A DNA stretch of 64,000 nucleotides from Leekyejoonella antrihumi (GCF_007845645.1 NZ_VCQV01000010.1:62001-126000), one strand, 5' to 3'. Numbered from the stretch's first letter, positions 18,295 through 28,251 are shown. The notes: a model not told the origin generated them from the letters alone. A program made the numbers and translations.

Positions 18295-19521
18295 GTGACC
18301 AACGATGGCGAGGGCGGCCGCGGCATACGCCCGCTGATGAGCGGCGCGCTCGCCATGACCGCCATCGTGGTGGTTTCGGTCAACCTGCGACCGGGTGCGA
18401 CGTCCGTCGGTCCGGCCCTGGAAGAGATCCAGCACGGACTCGGCATGAGCGCGACGCTCGCCGGGGTGATGACGGCGCTGCCCGGGCTGTGTTTCGGCGT
18501 TGTTGGCGCGCTCGCGGTCCGGCTGGCCCAGCGGCTCGGACTCACCGGCGGCATCGCACTCGGCCTGCTGGCGATCATCGGCGGACTGGTGCTGCGGGTC
18601 CTGACCGGCTCGGTGTGGGTCTTCCTGCTACTCACCCTCGTTGCGCTGGCCGGCATGGCCGTGGGCAACGTCCTCGTCCCGGCGTGGATCAAACGGCACG
18701 CGACCGACGGCGGCGAACGGCTCATGACCATCTACAGCATGGGCCTGACGCTGGGTGGTGCAGTGGGTTCGCTGTTCGTCGCGCCGCTGATCGATCACGC
18801 TCCGGACGGCTGGCGCTCGGCACTCGGCGTATGGGCGTTGACCGCCCTCGTGGCGGTGGTGCCCTGGGCGGTCATCAGTCGGCGGGAGCGCAAAGACCCG
18901 GCCGACCACCGGATGCCGAGGGTCGCGCACGTCGGTCGAATGACCTCGTCGCGCACCGCAGTCGCACTATGCGTCTACTTCGGCGTGCAGGCGATGAACG
19001 CGTATGTGCAGTTCGGTTGGCTGCCGCAGATCTATCGCGATGCCGGGTTGTCGGTGGGGGAGGCCGGCTCGCTGCTCGCGATGCTCACCGGGCTTGGCGT
19101 CGTCGGTGGCCTGCTGATGCCCATGCTGATCGCTCGGTCGTCGAACATGTCGTGGGCCGTGCTGCTGCTCGGCGTCTGCATGGTGCTCGGCTACCTCGGC
19201 CTGTGGCTGGCGCCCGCCAGCACGCCGTGGCTGTGGGCGGCGCTGCTCGGCATCGCCGGGTGGACCTTCCCCGGCGCCATCGCCATGATCACCGCGCGCA
19301 CGCGTGACCCGCAGGTCACCGGGCAGGTGTCCGGCTTCGTGCAACCGGTCGGCTACGTGCTCGCCGCCGTCGGACCGCTGCTCGTCGGAGTGATCCACGA
19401 GCTCACCGGCGGCTGGAGCGCGGTCGTGATCCTGCTCGCGCTCAGCGGTGTCGTGATGACCGGCGCCGGGCTGCTGGTGGCCAAACGGACCTACATAGAC
19501 GACGAGCTGCATACCGCTTGA
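18295..19521 (+). CDS. CynX/NimT-family MFS transporter
   Basis: 408-aa, 12-helix major facilitator. The opening TAIVVVSVNLRPGATSVGPALEEI is diagnostic of the CynX/NimT (cyanate/2-nitroimidazole) subgroup, followed by the usual MFS loop and a GNVLVPAWIKRH segment. Substrates of actinobacterial members are mostly unknown; export of small toxic anions or drugs is plausible. GTG start. It may be co-transcribed with the two preceding membrane proteins (12-nt gap). A strong hairpin follows its stop. Confidence 0.85.
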   Translation: MTNDGEGGRGIRPLMSGALAMTAIVVVSVNLRPGATSVGPALEEIQHGLGMSATLAGVMTALPGLCFGVVGALAVRLAQRLGLTGGIALGLLAIIGGLVLRVLTGSVWVFLLLTLVALAGMAVGNVLVPAWIKRHATDGGERLMTIYSMGLTLGGAVGSLFVAPLIDHAPDGWRSALGVWALTALVAVVPWAVISRRERKDPADHRMPRVAHVGRMTSSRTAVALCVYFGVQAMNAYVQFGWLPQIYRDAGLSVGEAGSLLAMLTGLGVVGGLLMPMLIARSSNMSWAVLLLGVCMVLGYLGLWLAPASTPWLWAALLGIAGWTFPGAIAMITARTRDPQVTGQVSGFVQPVGYVLAAVGPLLVGVIHELTGGWSAVVILLALSGVVMTGAGLLVAKRTYIDDELHTA

Positions 19522-19526
19522 GGATC

Positions 19527-19572
19527 GAGTGCAGTGACTGCGTCGGTTATTGCGGACGCAGTCACCGCACTC
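19527..19572. terminator. Long hairpin between convergent genes (bidirectional terminator)
   Basis: GAGTGC-A-GTGACTGCGTC pairs with GACGCAGTCAC-C-GCACTC around a 10-nt loop: 17 paired bases with one A/C mismatch. It lies 5 bp past the MFS stop and 4 bp before the stop of the convergent gene, so it serves both. No long T-tract, as is common in actinobacteria. Confidence 0.75.
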
Positions 19573-19576
19573 CAGC

Positions 19577-20002
19577 TCAGGCAGCCTCGAGGCGGCCGCC
19601 CTCGGCAAGCACACCGCCAAAGGCCTCCTGCAGCGTCGAGCTGCCACCGGCCCGAACGAACGCGAGTGCATGCTCCGCGACAATGCCGACCATCGGGCTG
19701 GACGGACCGAAGTGAATCGGCACGACGTGGTGCGGGTACGAACCGCACCTCTCGTCGTAGTCTGCGGCTGCTGCCAGCGCCGCGAACACCTGCTCGCGGC
19801 TCGCTTCGGTGCCACCACCCTCCCGGACCACCTTGTCGGCCTCGAGGACAAGCCGCTCAGTGGCCCGCTCGGAGGCGAACCGGGCCACCTGATCGATGAT
19901 GCTGGCAGCGATCACCGCGTCGATCTCCTGCAGGTAGCGCGCCCGAATCAGCAGCTGCCACGGCACATGCTGCGAGCCTGGAAAGCCCTCTGAGGTCCAC
20001 AT
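19577..20002 (-). CDS. Hypothetical protein
   Basis: 141-aa soluble, acidic, largely helical protein that I do not recognise. It begins MWTSEGFPGSQHVPWQLLIRARYLQEID and has no membrane segment or signal. ATG 20002 lies behind a GGGAGCAGG Shine–Dalgarno. The frame stays open upstream to 20551 but that part overlaps thrS and is a shadow. Divergent from thrS, with a 262-bp gap between them. Confidence 0.6.
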   Translation of the reverse strand: MWTSEGFPGSQHVPWQLLIRARYLQEIDAVIAASIIDQVARFASERATERLVLEADKVVREGGGTEASREQVFAALAAAADYDERCGSYPHHVVPIHFGPSSPMVGIVAEHALAFVRAGGSSTLQEAFGGVLAEGGRLEAA

Positions 20003-20264
20003 AGTCCTGCTCCCTGTCTTCGATCCGGCGTGATCGTCGGGTTCAGTAGCAAGGAGGTCGCAGGACGCGGAGGTGATACCTCGCCGAGTTGGCCAATCGT
20101 CGCGCCATAGGGTGGCTTTTCGCCAACTCCCGACGGCGCCGTTAACCAAGGTGCGAGCGGGCGGAGGCGACCGATAACCTGATAGCCGCCCGGTCGACGA
20201 CGACCGGCGGGTATGCCGCGCGCGGACGCGCCGGCACACCTCACCTGACCTACGAGGAGACACC

Positions 20265-22247
20265 GTGTCTGCGCAGCTCGCCCTGACCATCGCCGGAATG
20301 CAGCGATCGGTGCAGCAGGGGACTACCGGCACGGACCTGTTCGGCGAGGACCGCACGATTGTTGCGATGACGGTCGACGGGCAGCTGCAGGACCTCTTCC
20401 GGGAGGTTCCGGGCGGCGCCGTCGTCGAACCGGTCGCCATCGACTCAGTCGACGGCCTGAACGTGCTGCGCCACTCCGCCGCGCACGTCCTCGCGCAGGC
20501 GGTCCAGGAGGTCAACCCGCAGGCCAAGCTGGGCATCGGCCCGCCGATCACCGACGGCTTCTACTACGACTTCGACGTCGAGCAGCCGTTCGCGCCCGAG
20601 GACCTCAAGGCCCTCGAAAAGGCCATGCAGAAGATCATCAACGAGGGCCAGACGTTCGATCGCCGGGCCGTCACCGATGACGCTGCACGCGACGAACTGG
20701 CTTCCGAGCCCTACAAGCTCGAACTGATCGGACTCAAGAGCAACGCCTCCGAAGCTGCCGAGGGTGCCGAGGCCGAGGTCGGCGACGGTGGTCTGACCAT
20801 CTATGACAACGTGCACAAGGACGGCACCCGCGCCTGGGGCGACCTGTGCCGTGGCCCGCACCTGCCCTCGACCAAGCTGATCGGCAACGCCTTCAAGCTG
20901 CTGCGCTCCGGCGGCGCCTACTGGCGCGGGTCGGAGAAGAACCCGCAGCTGCAGCGCATCTACGGCACCGCCTGGCCGAGCAAGACGGATCTCAAGGCCT
21001 ACCTGGACCGGCTCGCCGAGGCCGAGAAGCGCGACCACCGCAAGCTTGGCCGCGAGCTGGACCTCTACTCCTTCCCGGACGAGATCGGTTCGGGGCTGGT
21101 CGTCTTCCACCCCAAGGGTGGTGTCATCAAGCGGGAGATGGAGGACTACGTCCGTCGCCGGCACATCGAGGAGGGCTTCGACTACGTCGGCACCCCGCAC
21201 ATCTCCAAGGCCGGTCTCTTCCACACCTCCGGGCACCTGCCCTACTACGCGGACACGATGTTTCCGCCCATGGAGCTGGAGGGCGCGGAGTACCGCCTCA
21301 AGGCGATGAACTGCCCGATGCACAACCTGATCTTCTCCTCGCGCGGTCGGTCCTACCGCGAGCTGCCGCTGCGGTTCTTCGAGTTCGGCTCGGTCTACCG
21401 CTACGAGAAGTCGGGTGTCGTGCACGGGCTGACCCGAGTGCGCGGTATGACGCAGGACGACTCCCACTCCTACGTCACCGCCGAGCAGGCACCCGACGAG
21501 ATCAAGCATCTGCTGAGCTTTGTGCTCTCGCTGCTGCGTGACTTCGGTCTCGATGACTTCTACCTCGAGCTGTCCACCCGGGAGACCGAGGGGGACAAGG
21601 CCGCCAAGTTCATCGGTAGCAACGAGCAGTGGGAGGAGGCCACCTCGATCCTCGAGCGGGCGGCCCGCGAGACCGGGCTCGACCTGGTCGACGACCCGGG
21701 CGGCGCGGCCTTCTACGGACCGAAGATCTCCGTGCAGGCCAAGGATGCGATCGGCCGCACCTGGCAGTTGTCGACCATCCAGTACGACTTCAATCAGCCC
21801 GAGCGATTCGGACTGGAATATCAGGCCGCCGACGGCAGCCGCAAGCAGCCGGTCATGATCCACTCGGCCAAGTTCGGTTCGATCGAGCGGTTCATCGGGG
21901 TGCTCGTCGAGCACTACGCCGGGGCCTTCCCGGCCTGGCTGTCACCGGTGCAGGTCCTCGGCGTGCCCGTCGCCGAGGAATACGCCGACTACCTGTGGGA
22001 CGTGCTGAAGCAGCTGAAGGGCAACGGTGTTCGCGTCGAGCTCGATGACAGCGACGACCGGTTCCCCAAGAAGATCCGCAACGCCAGCAAGTCCAAGGTG
22101 CCCTTCGTGCTGATCGCCGGCGAGGACGATCGTGCCGGCGGCGCGGTGTCGTTCCGCTACCGCGATGGCTCGCAGAAGAACGGCATACCGATCGCACAGG
22201 CAGCCGCCGAGATTCTCAGCGCCATAACGGAACGCCGTCAGGTATAG
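20265..22247 (+). CDS. thrS: Threonyl-tRNA synthetase
   Basis: 660-aa class II synthetase charging tRNA-Thr. Order: N-terminal TGS-like domain (1-65), editing domain with HSAAHVLAQ and the [12 protein letters not shown] Cys/His motif, catalytic core with motif 2 ([28 protein letters not shown]) and zinc-site residues (C in AMNCPMH), motif 3 near [15 protein letters not shown], then a C-terminal anticodon-binding domain. GTG start behind GAGGAG. Gene order thrS–HIT–pgsA–acyltransferase–pimA is as in mycobacteria, but here GNAT and nitroreductase genes are inserted between thrS and HIT. Confidence 0.97.
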   Translation: MSAQLALTIAGMQRSVQQGTTGTDLFGEDRTIVAMTVDGQLQDLFREVPGGAVVEPVAIDSVDGLNVLRHSAAHVLAQAVQEVNPQAKLGIGPPITDGFYYDFDVEQPFAPEDLKALEKAMQKIINEGQTFDRRAVTDDAARDELASEPYKLELIGLKSNASEAAEGAEAEVGDGGLTIYDNVHKDGTRAWGDLCRGPHLPSTKLIGNAFKLLRSGGAYWRGSEKNPQLQRIYGTAWPSKTDLKAYLDRLAEAEKRDHRKLGRELDLYSFPDEIGSGLVVFHPKGGVIKREMEDYVRRRHIEEGFDYVGTPHISKAGLFHTSGHLPYYADTMFPPMELEGAEYRLKAMNCPMHNLIFSSRGRSYRELPLRFFEFGSVYRYEKSGVVHGLTRVRGMTQDDSHSYVTAEQAPDEIKHLLSFVLSLLRDFGLDDFYLELSTRETEGDKAAKFIGSNEQWEEATSILERAARETGLDLVDDPGGAAFYGPKISVQAKDAIGRTWQLSTIQYDFNQPERFGLEYQAADGSRKQPVMIHSAKFGSIERFIGVLVEHYAGAFPAWLSPVQVLGVPVAEEYADYLWDVLKQLKGNGVRVELDDSDDRFPKKIRNASKSKVPFVLIAGEDDRAGGAVSFRYRDGSQKNGIPIAQAAAEILSAITERRQV

Positions 22248-22266
22248 ACCCGTTTAACCTGGTTGT

Positions 22267-22295
22267 AGCCCTGGGACCTGATCCGTCCCGGGGCT
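22267..22295 (+). terminator. Probable thrS terminator hairpin
   Basis: AGCCCTGGGAC and GTCCCGGGGCT form an 11-bp stem with one G-U pair and a 7-nt loop, 20 nt past the thrS stop. No T-tract follows. Confidence 0.55.
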
Positions 22296-22326
22296 GCACC
22301 ACGCCGGGATGTGCTTCACTGCACTC

Positions 22327-22815
22327 GTGAGCGAGATCCGGGTCCACCTGGCGAACCGCGACGATGCGTTCATCGTCGCGGCACTCGTGCTGCAGATGGA
22401 TCGCGCGGCGGGGGAGCCGGCGCGTGCCGGCTTCCTGCGCGAGTATGCCGACGCCTGGCTGGCCGACTTCGACCACCGTCCGACCTGGCTGGCGTCCCTA
22501 CCAGACAACACGGCGATCGGGCTGGTGCAGGCCGGACTGATCCACAAGATGCCGTCACTTCGCCGATCGACGACCTCGTGGATCCACGTGTCGCTGGTCT
22601 ATGTGCGCGAGACCGAACGCGGACAAGGCGTCGCGGAGCGCATGCTGCACCGGATGATCGCCTGGGGCAGCAGCAATGGAGTCGAGCGCTACCAACTGAA
22701 CGCGGTGCCCGAGGCCCGCACCCTTTACGAGCGGCTGGGATTCAGCGCACCGACCGACCGGATGATGGAGCTGCTCACGCCATCGGACCCCGCCATCCGG
22801 CCCTTCGGGCGCTAG
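22327..22815 (+). CDS. GNAT family N-acetyltransferase
   Basis: About 162-aa acetyltransferase using acetyl-CoA. The acetyl-CoA-binding motif A is VYVRETERGQGVAERMLHRMIAW and motif B is ARTLYERLGFSAPTDRMMEL. The substrate is unknown. GTG 22327 fits the family N-terminus (VSEIRVHLANRDDAF); the frame also opens with ATG 22309. Neither start has a strong Shine–Dalgarno. It sits between thrS and a convergent nitroreductase-like gene. Confidence 0.8.
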   Translation: MSEIRVHLANRDDAFIVAALVLQMDRAAGEPARAGFLREYADAWLADFDHRPTWLASLPDNTAIGLVQAGLIHKMPSLRRSTTSWIHVSLVYVRETERGQGVAERMLHRMIAWGSSNGVERYQLNAVPEARTLYERLGFSAPTDRMMELLTPSDPAIRPFGR

Positions 22816-22838
22816 CAGCGCGCGTCAAGGTTCAACCT

Positions 22839-23291
22839 TCAGGCTGAGGTTGCTGCCTGGGCGGGCTCGATCAGGAAGACCGGGATCTGCCGGTCGGTCT
22901 TGGTCTGGTACTCCGCATAGGGCGGGTAGGCCTTCACCGCACGCTGCCACCACTCATCCCGCTCGGCGCCATCGATCTCACGGGCGACCGCGTCCGCGTG
23001 CGACGAACCGTCCTGAACCTCAACTTCAGGGTGCGCCTTGATGTTGTGGTACCACGCCGGATGCTGGGGAGCGCCGCCCTTCGACGCCACCGCGGCATAC
23101 GTCCCATCGTGCTCGACGCGCATCAGCGGCACCCGCCGCAGCTTGCCGCTCTTGGCGCCGCGGATCGTGTAGATCACCACCGACATGCCGTTGATGTCGA
23201 CGACCTCCGTCGTGCCGGCCGCGTCGACCTTCTCCAGCTGAGCCTTGACCCAGCCGGTCTTCTCCTCTGCGAACTCACCATTCAATGACAT
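22839..23291 (-). CDS. Deazaflavin (F420)-dependent nitroreductase family protein
   Basis: 150-aa Ddn/split-beta-barrel flavin-type protein. The core GAKSGKLRRVPLMRVEHDGTYAAVASKGGAPQHPAWYHNI is the family signature that binds coenzyme F420. These enzymes reduce quinones or nitro compounds; the substrate here is unknown. ATG 23291 follows GGGGAT. Convergent with the GNAT gene and divergent from the HIT gene. Its presence suggests that the host makes F420, which cannot be checked in this window. Confidence 0.85.
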   Translation of the reverse strand: MSLNGEFAEEKTGWVKAQLEKVDAAGTTEVVDINGMSVVIYTIRGAKSGKLRRVPLMRVEHDGTYAAVASKGGAPQHPAWYHNIKAHPEVEVQDGSSHADAVAREIDGAERDEWWQRAVKAYPPYAEYQTKTDRQIPVFLIEPAQAATSA

Positions 23292-23343
23292 ATCCCCATC
23301 GTGCCACCAGGGCCGGAGTCCACGACCTCTAGGATCAGGGGCC

Positions 23344-23889
23344 ATGGGTGAGCAGACGGAGGCCGAGGAAGACTTCGCGCGGGTGCCGGACGGTTTTCAG
23401 CGCCTGTGGACGCCGCATCGGATGGTCTACATCCTCGGCGACAAGCCCGAGCAGGACGACAACGGCTCGTGCCCCTTCTGCCGAGCTCCCGGCCGCCCGG
23501 ACGAGGAGGGGCTGGTCGTCCACCGGGGCCGGTTCTGCTTCGTGGTGATGAACCTGTTCCCCTACAACCCCGGGCATCTACTGGTGTGCCCGTATCGTCA
23601 CGTGGCTGCCTATCTGGATCTGACCGACGAGGAGACCGTGGAGTTCACCCTGCTCACCAAACGGGCCCTGCGAACGCTGACGGAGGTGTCGGCCCCTGCC
23701 GGTTTCAACCTCGGCATGAATCAGGGGGAGGTCGCCGGCGCCGGGGTCGCCGCGCACCTGCACCAGCACATCGTGCCGCGGTGGACCGGTGACTCGAACT
23801 TCCTCCCCGTGGTGGCCCAGACGAAGGCCCTACCCGAGCTGCTCGAGGACACCCGGGCACGACTTGCGGCAGCCTGGTCGACAAGCTGA
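23344..23889 (+). CDS. HIT family hydrolase / Ap4A phosphorylase-like
   Basis: 181-aa histidine-triad protein. The active-site motif HLHQHIVPRW is near residues 139-148, a zinc-type CPFCRAP motif is near residue 42, and FNLGMNQGEVAGAGVAAH precedes the triad. The orthologous position next to pgsA in M. tuberculosis is Rv2613c, an Ap4A phosphorylase, so nucleotide polyphosphate breakdown is the best guess. ATG 23344. It leads the phospholipid/PIM operon. Confidence 0.87.
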   Translation: MGEQTEAEEDFARVPDGFQRLWTPHRMVYILGDKPEQDDNGSCPFCRAPGRPDEEGLVVHRGRFCFVVMNLFPYNPGHLLVCPYRHVAAYLDLTDEETVEFTLLTKRALRTLTEVSAPAGFNLGMNQGEVAGAGVAAHLHQHIVPRWTGDSNFLPVVAQTKALPELLEDTRARLAAAWSTS

Positions 23890-23918
23890 CCCATACGGGC
23901 CAGTAGTCTGTCCGCACC

Positions 23919-24536
23919 ATGCTCAACCGATTCGCGCGCGCCCTGTTCACCAAGATCTTCACCCCTGTGGCGAAGATCTTTCTGCGGATGGGCATCAGCC
24001 CCGACGTTGTCACCATTGTCGGCACGCTCGGCGTGGCCTTTGGCGCCCTCGTGTTCTACCCACGTGGGTCGTTCTTCTGGGGCACCGTGATCATCACCTG
24101 CTTCGTGTTCTCCGACACGATCGACGGTGTGATGGCGCGGATGTCCGGGCGCTCCAGCACCTGGGGTGCCTACCTCGACTCGACCCTGGATCGCGTGGGG
24201 GATGGTGCGGTCTTCGCGGGCCTGATCATGTACTACGCCGGCAAGGGCGACGACAACGTCATGGCCGCGCTTGCGCTGGCCTGCCTGGTGCTGGGCAGCG
24301 TGGTCTCCTACTCGAAGGCGCGCGCCGAAGGCCTTGGGATGACGGCAAATGTGGGCATCGCAGAACGCGCCGACCGGTTGGTCGCGACTCTGGTGACCAC
24401 GGGGCTTGTTGGGCTGGGCCTGCCGCAGATCGTGCTCGGTGTGGTCCTGGCGCTGCTCGCGGTCTTCAGCCTGATCACGGTCTTCCAGCGGATGCTGACC
24501 GTGCGCAAGCAGGCGCTGGCAGCCGCCGCGGAGTGA
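23919..24536 (+). CDS. pgsA: Phosphatidylinositol phosphate synthase (CDP-alcohol phosphatidyltransferase)
   Basis: 205-aa integral membrane enzyme joining CDP-diacylglycerol with inositol phosphate, the first step to phosphatidylinositol and its mannosides. The signature D-x2-DG-x2-AR-x8-G-x3-D-x3-D is complete (DTIDGVMARM … GAYLDSTLDR). About six hydrophobic segments. It is placed immediately before the PIM acyltransferase and pimA, which supports inositol-phosphate rather than glycerol-phosphate as acceptor. Confidence 0.92.
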   Translation: MLNRFARALFTKIFTPVAKIFLRMGISPDVVTIVGTLGVAFGALVFYPRGSFFWGTVIITCFVFSDTIDGVMARMSGRSSTWGAYLDSTLDRVGDGAVFAGLIMYYAGKGDDNVMAALALACLVLGSVVSYSKARAEGLGMTANVGIAERADRLVATLVTTGLVGLGLPQIVLGVVLALLAVFSLITVFQRMLTVRKQALAAAAE

Positions 24537-24546
24537 TCGGCCCCGC

Positions 24547-25470
24547 ATGAGCGTTGGGGACCGGCTCGCGCTGGTCGGCTACCGCGCCGGCTGGTCGATG
24601 GTCCGACGGATACCCGAGCGGGCGGCCTACGCGATGTTCGATCGGGCCGCGGATGCGATGTGGCGACGGGACGGCACGTCGGTGCAGCGGATGCGGGACA
24701 ACTACGCGCTGGTGCGCCCGGAGCTGTCGACAGCGCAGCTGGAGGACCTGGTCCGAGCCGGCGTCCGGTCCTATCTGCGCTACTTCTGCGACGCGTTCCG
24801 GCTGCCGGTGATCCCGATCGACGCCCTGCCGGAACGGATCCGGCTGACCGGCGACAAGGAGCCGCCCGAGATCGTGGCACGCGGCGAGCCGATCGTGCTC
24901 TTCCTCGGGCACATGGGCAACTGGGATCTGTGCGGTGCATGGTCGACCGCCTACTTCGCCAAGGTCACCACGGTCGCCGAACGGTTGAAGCCGGAGGAGC
25001 TCTTCAACGAGTTCGTCGAGTTCCGGGAGTCGCTCGGTATGCGGATCCTGCCGCTGACGGGCCGCGCCAATCCCTTCCCGGAGCTGCGGGCTGCTATCGA
25101 GGCGGGCGGGTTCGTGCCGCTGCTGGCCGACCGAGATCTGACCCGGCGCGGCGTCAGCGTGACCATGTGCGGTCATCCGGCACGTGTCGCGGTCGGGCCG
25201 GCTCGGCTCGCCCTCGAGACCGGTGCGGCGCTGCATACGCTGGCCATCACCTACGAACCCGTGCCCGGCAAGCCGTGGCAGCGCGTGGTGGCGCACTTCG
25301 GACCGCGGGTTCAGGTGCCGCAGGAGGGCAGCGCCGCCGAACGGACCCGTGTCATGACCCAGCAGTGCGTGGACTACCTGGGCGAGATCATCACCGCGCA
25401 CACGCAGGACTGGCACATGATGCAAAAAGTCTTCGAACCGATGACCGACACTCCCCGAGTGGACCAATGA
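24547..25470 (+). CDS. Phosphatidylinositol mannoside acyltransferase (PatA, LpxL/HtrB family)
   Basis: 307-aa lauroyl/palmitoyl-transferase-family protein. The catalytic H-x4-D motif is HMGNWD, with further family motifs at LLADRDLTRRG and a C-terminal AHTQDWHMMQ. In mycobacteria the enzyme in this position acylates the mannose of PIM1/PIM2 at the cytoplasmic membrane face. It starts 10 nt after pgsA and ends overlapping pimA by ATGA. Confidence 0.9.
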   Translation: MSVGDRLALVGYRAGWSMVRRIPERAAYAMFDRAADAMWRRDGTSVQRMRDNYALVRPELSTAQLEDLVRAGVRSYLRYFCDAFRLPVIPIDALPERIRLTGDKEPPEIVARGEPIVLFLGHMGNWDLCGAWSTAYFAKVTTVAERLKPEELFNEFVEFRESLGMRILPLTGRANPFPELRAAIEAGGFVPLLADRDLTRRGVSVTMCGHPARVAVGPARLALETGAALHTLAITYEPVPGKPWQRVVAHFGPRVQVPQEGSAAERTRVMTQQCVDYLGEIITAHTQDWHMMQKVFEPMTDTPRVDQ

Positions 25471-26642
25471 GGATCGGACTGGTCAGTCCCTACTCGTTCG
25501 ACGTGCCCGGAGGCGTCCAGCTGCATGTCCGTGACCTGGCCGAGTACCTCATCCGGCAGGGTCACTACGTCAGCGTCCTGGCACCGGCCGACGACGACAC
25601 GCCGCTGCCGCCGTATGTCGTGGGCGCCGGCAAGGCGGTGCCGGTGCCCTATAACGGCTCGGTGGCCAGGCTGCTCTTCGGCCCGGTGACGGCGGCGCGG
25701 GTCGGGCGGTGGATCGAGCACGGTCGGTTCGATGTCGTGCACGTGCACGAGCCGGTCAGCCCCAGCCTGTCGATGCTCGCGATGTGGGCCTGCGAAGGGC
25801 CGCTTGTCGCCACCTTTCACACCTCGAACGTGCGCTCCCGGGTGCTGCACGCCGCCAGGCCGTTGCTGCAGGCCGGGCTGGAGAAGATCGGTGGCCGGAT
25901 CGCGGTGTCGGCGGAGGCTCGGGCGACGGTGCGCACCCATCTCGGCGGTGATGCGGCCGTCATCCCGAACGGCGTCTACGTCGACACCTTCGCCCAGGCT
26001 GCGCCCCGGCTTCGATGGCAGGGCATCCCGCAGCGGCCGACGGTGGTGTTTCTCGGCCGCATCGAGGAACCCCGGAAGGGGCTGCCCGTGCTGCTCGAGG
26101 CGATGCCCCGGCTGCTCGCCGCCCGGCCCGGCCTACGCCTGCTGATCGCCGGGCCCGGTGACCCACGCGAGGTGCTCGGTCCGGTGGACCCTGCGGTTGC
26201 CGCCGCGTGCGAGTTCCTCGGCGCGGTGAGCGAGGAGGACAAGGCCCGGCTGCTGTCGTCCGGCGACATCTACGTCGCGCCGAACACCGGCGGCGAGAGC
26301 TTCGGCATCATCCTGATCGAGGCGATGAGCTCAGGGGCACCGGTGCTGGCCAGTGACCTGCCCGCGTTCAGTGCCGTACTCGACGAAGGGCGCACCGGTG
26401 CGCTCTTTCGGGGCGGGGATGCCGAAGACCTGGCAAACCAGCTGCTGGCGTTGTTGAACGACCCGGCCCGGCGGCGGCACCTGAGGCAGGTCGGCGATGC
26501 TCGTGCGCGCGAGTTCGACTGGTCGCGCGTCGCGGCGCAGATCGTATCCGTCTATGAGACGGTGATCGCGGCTAACCTGCCCGTGCCGGCGACCGTGCCG
26601 GCGGCTCGTAGGTCGTCGCGCAGGCGGAGAGGCGGTAGCTGA
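25467..26642 (+). CDS. pimA: Phosphatidylinositol alpha-mannosyltransferase
   Basis: 391-aa GT-B glycosyltransferase (GT4) transferring mannose from GDP-mannose to phosphatidylinositol, the first PIM step. The N-terminal loop YSFDVPGGVQLHVRDLAEYL and VVHVHEPVSPS match PimA; the GDP-mannose site includes FLGRIEEPRKGLPVL and the E-x7-E motif ESFGIILIEAM. The C-terminal 20 residues are Arg-rich, consistent with membrane association. ATG overlaps the acyltransferase stop. Confidence 0.93.
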   Translation: MRIGLVSPYSFDVPGGVQLHVRDLAEYLIRQGHYVSVLAPADDDTPLPPYVVGAGKAVPVPYNGSVARLLFGPVTAARVGRWIEHGRFDVVHVHEPVSPSLSMLAMWACEGPLVATFHTSNVRSRVLHAARPLLQAGLEKIGGRIAVSAEARATVRTHLGGDAAVIPNGVYVDTFAQAAPRLRWQGIPQRPTVVFLGRIEEPRKGLPVLLEAMPRLLAARPGLRLLIAGPGDPREVLGPVDPAVAAACEFLGAVSEEDKARLLSSGDIYVAPNTGGESFGIILIEAMSSGAPVLASDLPAFSAVLDEGRTGALFRGGDAEDLANQLLALLNDPARRRHLRQVGDARAREFDWSRVAAQIVSVYETVIAANLPVPATVPAARRSSRRRRGGS

Positions 26643-27217
26643 TGCATAGGTGGGACTGGATCGTCGTTGCGGTGGCCGTGATCGCGTTGGTCGCCTGGTA
26701 CCTGTCGTACAACGCGGCTCGACTGGACCGGCTGCACGCACGCGTCGAGGGCAGCCTCGCCTCCCTCGACGCGCAGATCGTGCGGCGCGCGGAGGTCAGC
26801 CTGGAGCTGGCGAACGCGCAGCTGCTCGACCCGGCGAGCTCCATGCTGCTCGCGGAGGCCGCCACCACCTCCCTGGACACCTCGGATGCGGCCGCGGTGC
26901 AGTCGGAGGTGCAGGAGCACGGGGTCGACGCCCGCCGTGCCAGGGTCGAGACCGAGCTGACGCACACGCTGCGGGCCACCCTGACGCCCTCGGTCATCGC
27001 GTCCGTGGTGGCGGAGCGAGGGGACGCCCGAGACGAGCTGGTGCGGCTGCGCGAGGCCGGCGAACGGGTGCAGCTGTCCCGACGCTTCCACAACGACGCC
27101 GTCCACGACGTGCGCCGGGTGCGGGCCAAGCCGGTGGCCCGGCTCTTCCGACTGGCGGGCCACACCTCCCTGCCGCACCTGGTCGAGTTCGAGGACGAGG
27201 TGCCGGTGGACGTGTGA
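26642..27217 (+). CDS. LemA-like hypothetical membrane-anchored protein
   Basis: 191-aa protein with one N-terminal membrane helix (WIVVAVAVIALVAWYLSY) followed by an all-helical part beginning NAARLDRLHARVEGSLASLDAQIVRRAE, which has a LemA-like pattern. Function unknown. The start overlaps the pimA stop by one base (TGATG), so it is the last gene of the PIM operon. The similarity to LemA is from general appearance only. Confidence 0.65.
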   Translation: MHRWDWIVVAVAVIALVAWYLSYNAARLDRLHARVEGSLASLDAQIVRRAEVSLELANAQLLDPASSMLLAEAATTSLDTSDAAAVQSEVQEHGVDARRARVETELTHTLRATLTPSVIASVVAERGDARDELVRLREAGERVQLSRRFHNDAVHDVRRVRAKPVARLFRLAGHTSLPHLVEFEDEVPVDV

Positions 27218-27342
27218 GCACTGTGCCCGCTGTCCCGAACGTGTCGTGTCCGATTCCTGACAAGACTTGATACCTGGCATCTTGGTGCCGCCTGCGGGCC
27301 GTATCCTGGGAGCGAACCCCCCGAGATGTAAGGAGACCCCTC

Positions 27343-28236
27343 GTGACCGAAGAAGCTCAGGTCGGCACCGCGCGAGTCAAGCGCGGTATGGCCGAGATGC
27401 TCAAGGGCGGCGTGATCATGGACGTCGTCACCGCCGAGCAGGCGAAGATCGCCGAGGACGCCGGTGCGGTGGCCGTGATGGCGCTGGAGCGAGTGCCCGC
27501 CGACATCCGCGCCCAGGGTGGCGTATCTCGGGCCAGCGACCCCGACATGATCGATCGGATCATTGCGCAGGTCTCCATCCCGGTGATGGCCAAGGCCCGC
27601 ATCGGCCACTTCGTCGAGGCGCAGGTGCTGCAGTCCCTCGGCGTGGACTACGTCGACGAGTCCGAGGTCCTGACCCCGGCTGACTACGCGAACCACATCG
27701 ACAAGTGGGAGTTCACCGTTCCCTTCGTGTGCGGTGCGACCAACCTGGGCGAGGCGCTGCGCCGCATCACCGAGGGCGCCGCGATGATCCGCTCCAAGGG
27801 CGAGGCCGGCACGGGTGACGTGTCCAACGCCACCACCCACATGCGGCAGATCCGTCAGCAGATCCGCCACCTGCAGAACCTGCCCGAGGACGAGCTCTAC
27901 GTCGCCGCCAAGGAGTTGCAGGCCCCCTACGAGCTCGTGAAGGAGGTCGCCCAGCTCGGCAAGCTGCCGGTGGTGCTCTTCACCGCGGGCGGGATCGCCA
28001 CCCCGGCCGACGCCGCCATGATGATGCAGCTGGGCGCCGAGGGAGTCTTCGTCGGATCCGGAATCTTCAAGAGCGGCAACCCGGCCCAGCGTGCCGAGGC
28101 AATCGTGAAGGCCACCACCTTCTACGACGACCCCGACGTCATCGCCAAGGTGTCGCGCGGCCTGGGTGAGGCAATGGTCGGCATCAACGTCGACGACGTG
28201 CCAGTCGGCCACCGGCTCGCCGAGCGCGGCTGGTAA
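27343..28236 (+). CDS. pdxS: Pyridoxal 5'-phosphate synthase, PdxS subunit
   Basis: 297-aa TIM-barrel synthase that makes PLP from ribose 5-phosphate, glyceraldehyde 3-phosphate and ammonia supplied by PdxT. Near-invariant segments are present: [63 protein letters not shown] and [12 protein letters not shown] start behind AAGGAG. Unusually, pdxT is 9.6 kb away at 37862 rather than next to it; a degenerate copy of the pdxS 3' end lies 290 bp downstream. Confidence 0.97.
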   Translation: MTEEAQVGTARVKRGMAEMLKGGVIMDVVTAEQAKIAEDAGAVAVMALERVPADIRAQGGVSRASDPDMIDRIIAQVSIPVMAKARIGHFVEAQVLQSLGVDYVDESEVLTPADYANHIDKWEFTVPFVCGATNLGEALRRITEGAAMIRSKGEAGTGDVSNATTHMRQIRQQIRHLQNLPEDELYVAAKELQAPYELVKEVAQLGKLPVVLFTAGGIATPADAAMMMQLGAEGVFVGSGIFKSGNPAQRAEAIVKATTFYDDPDVIAKVSRGLGEAMVGINVDDVPVGHRLAERGW

Positions 28237-28251
28237 CCACAGGTGATTCGT

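Noticed and set aside
19577-20551. 324-aa reading of the hypothetical gene
   Set aside because: The upstream 180 codons overlap thrS and lack a ribosome binding site; ATG 20002 has one.
20445-21914. 489-codon open frame on the minus strand inside thrS
   Set aside because: Antisense shadow; thrS motifs are intact on the plus strand.
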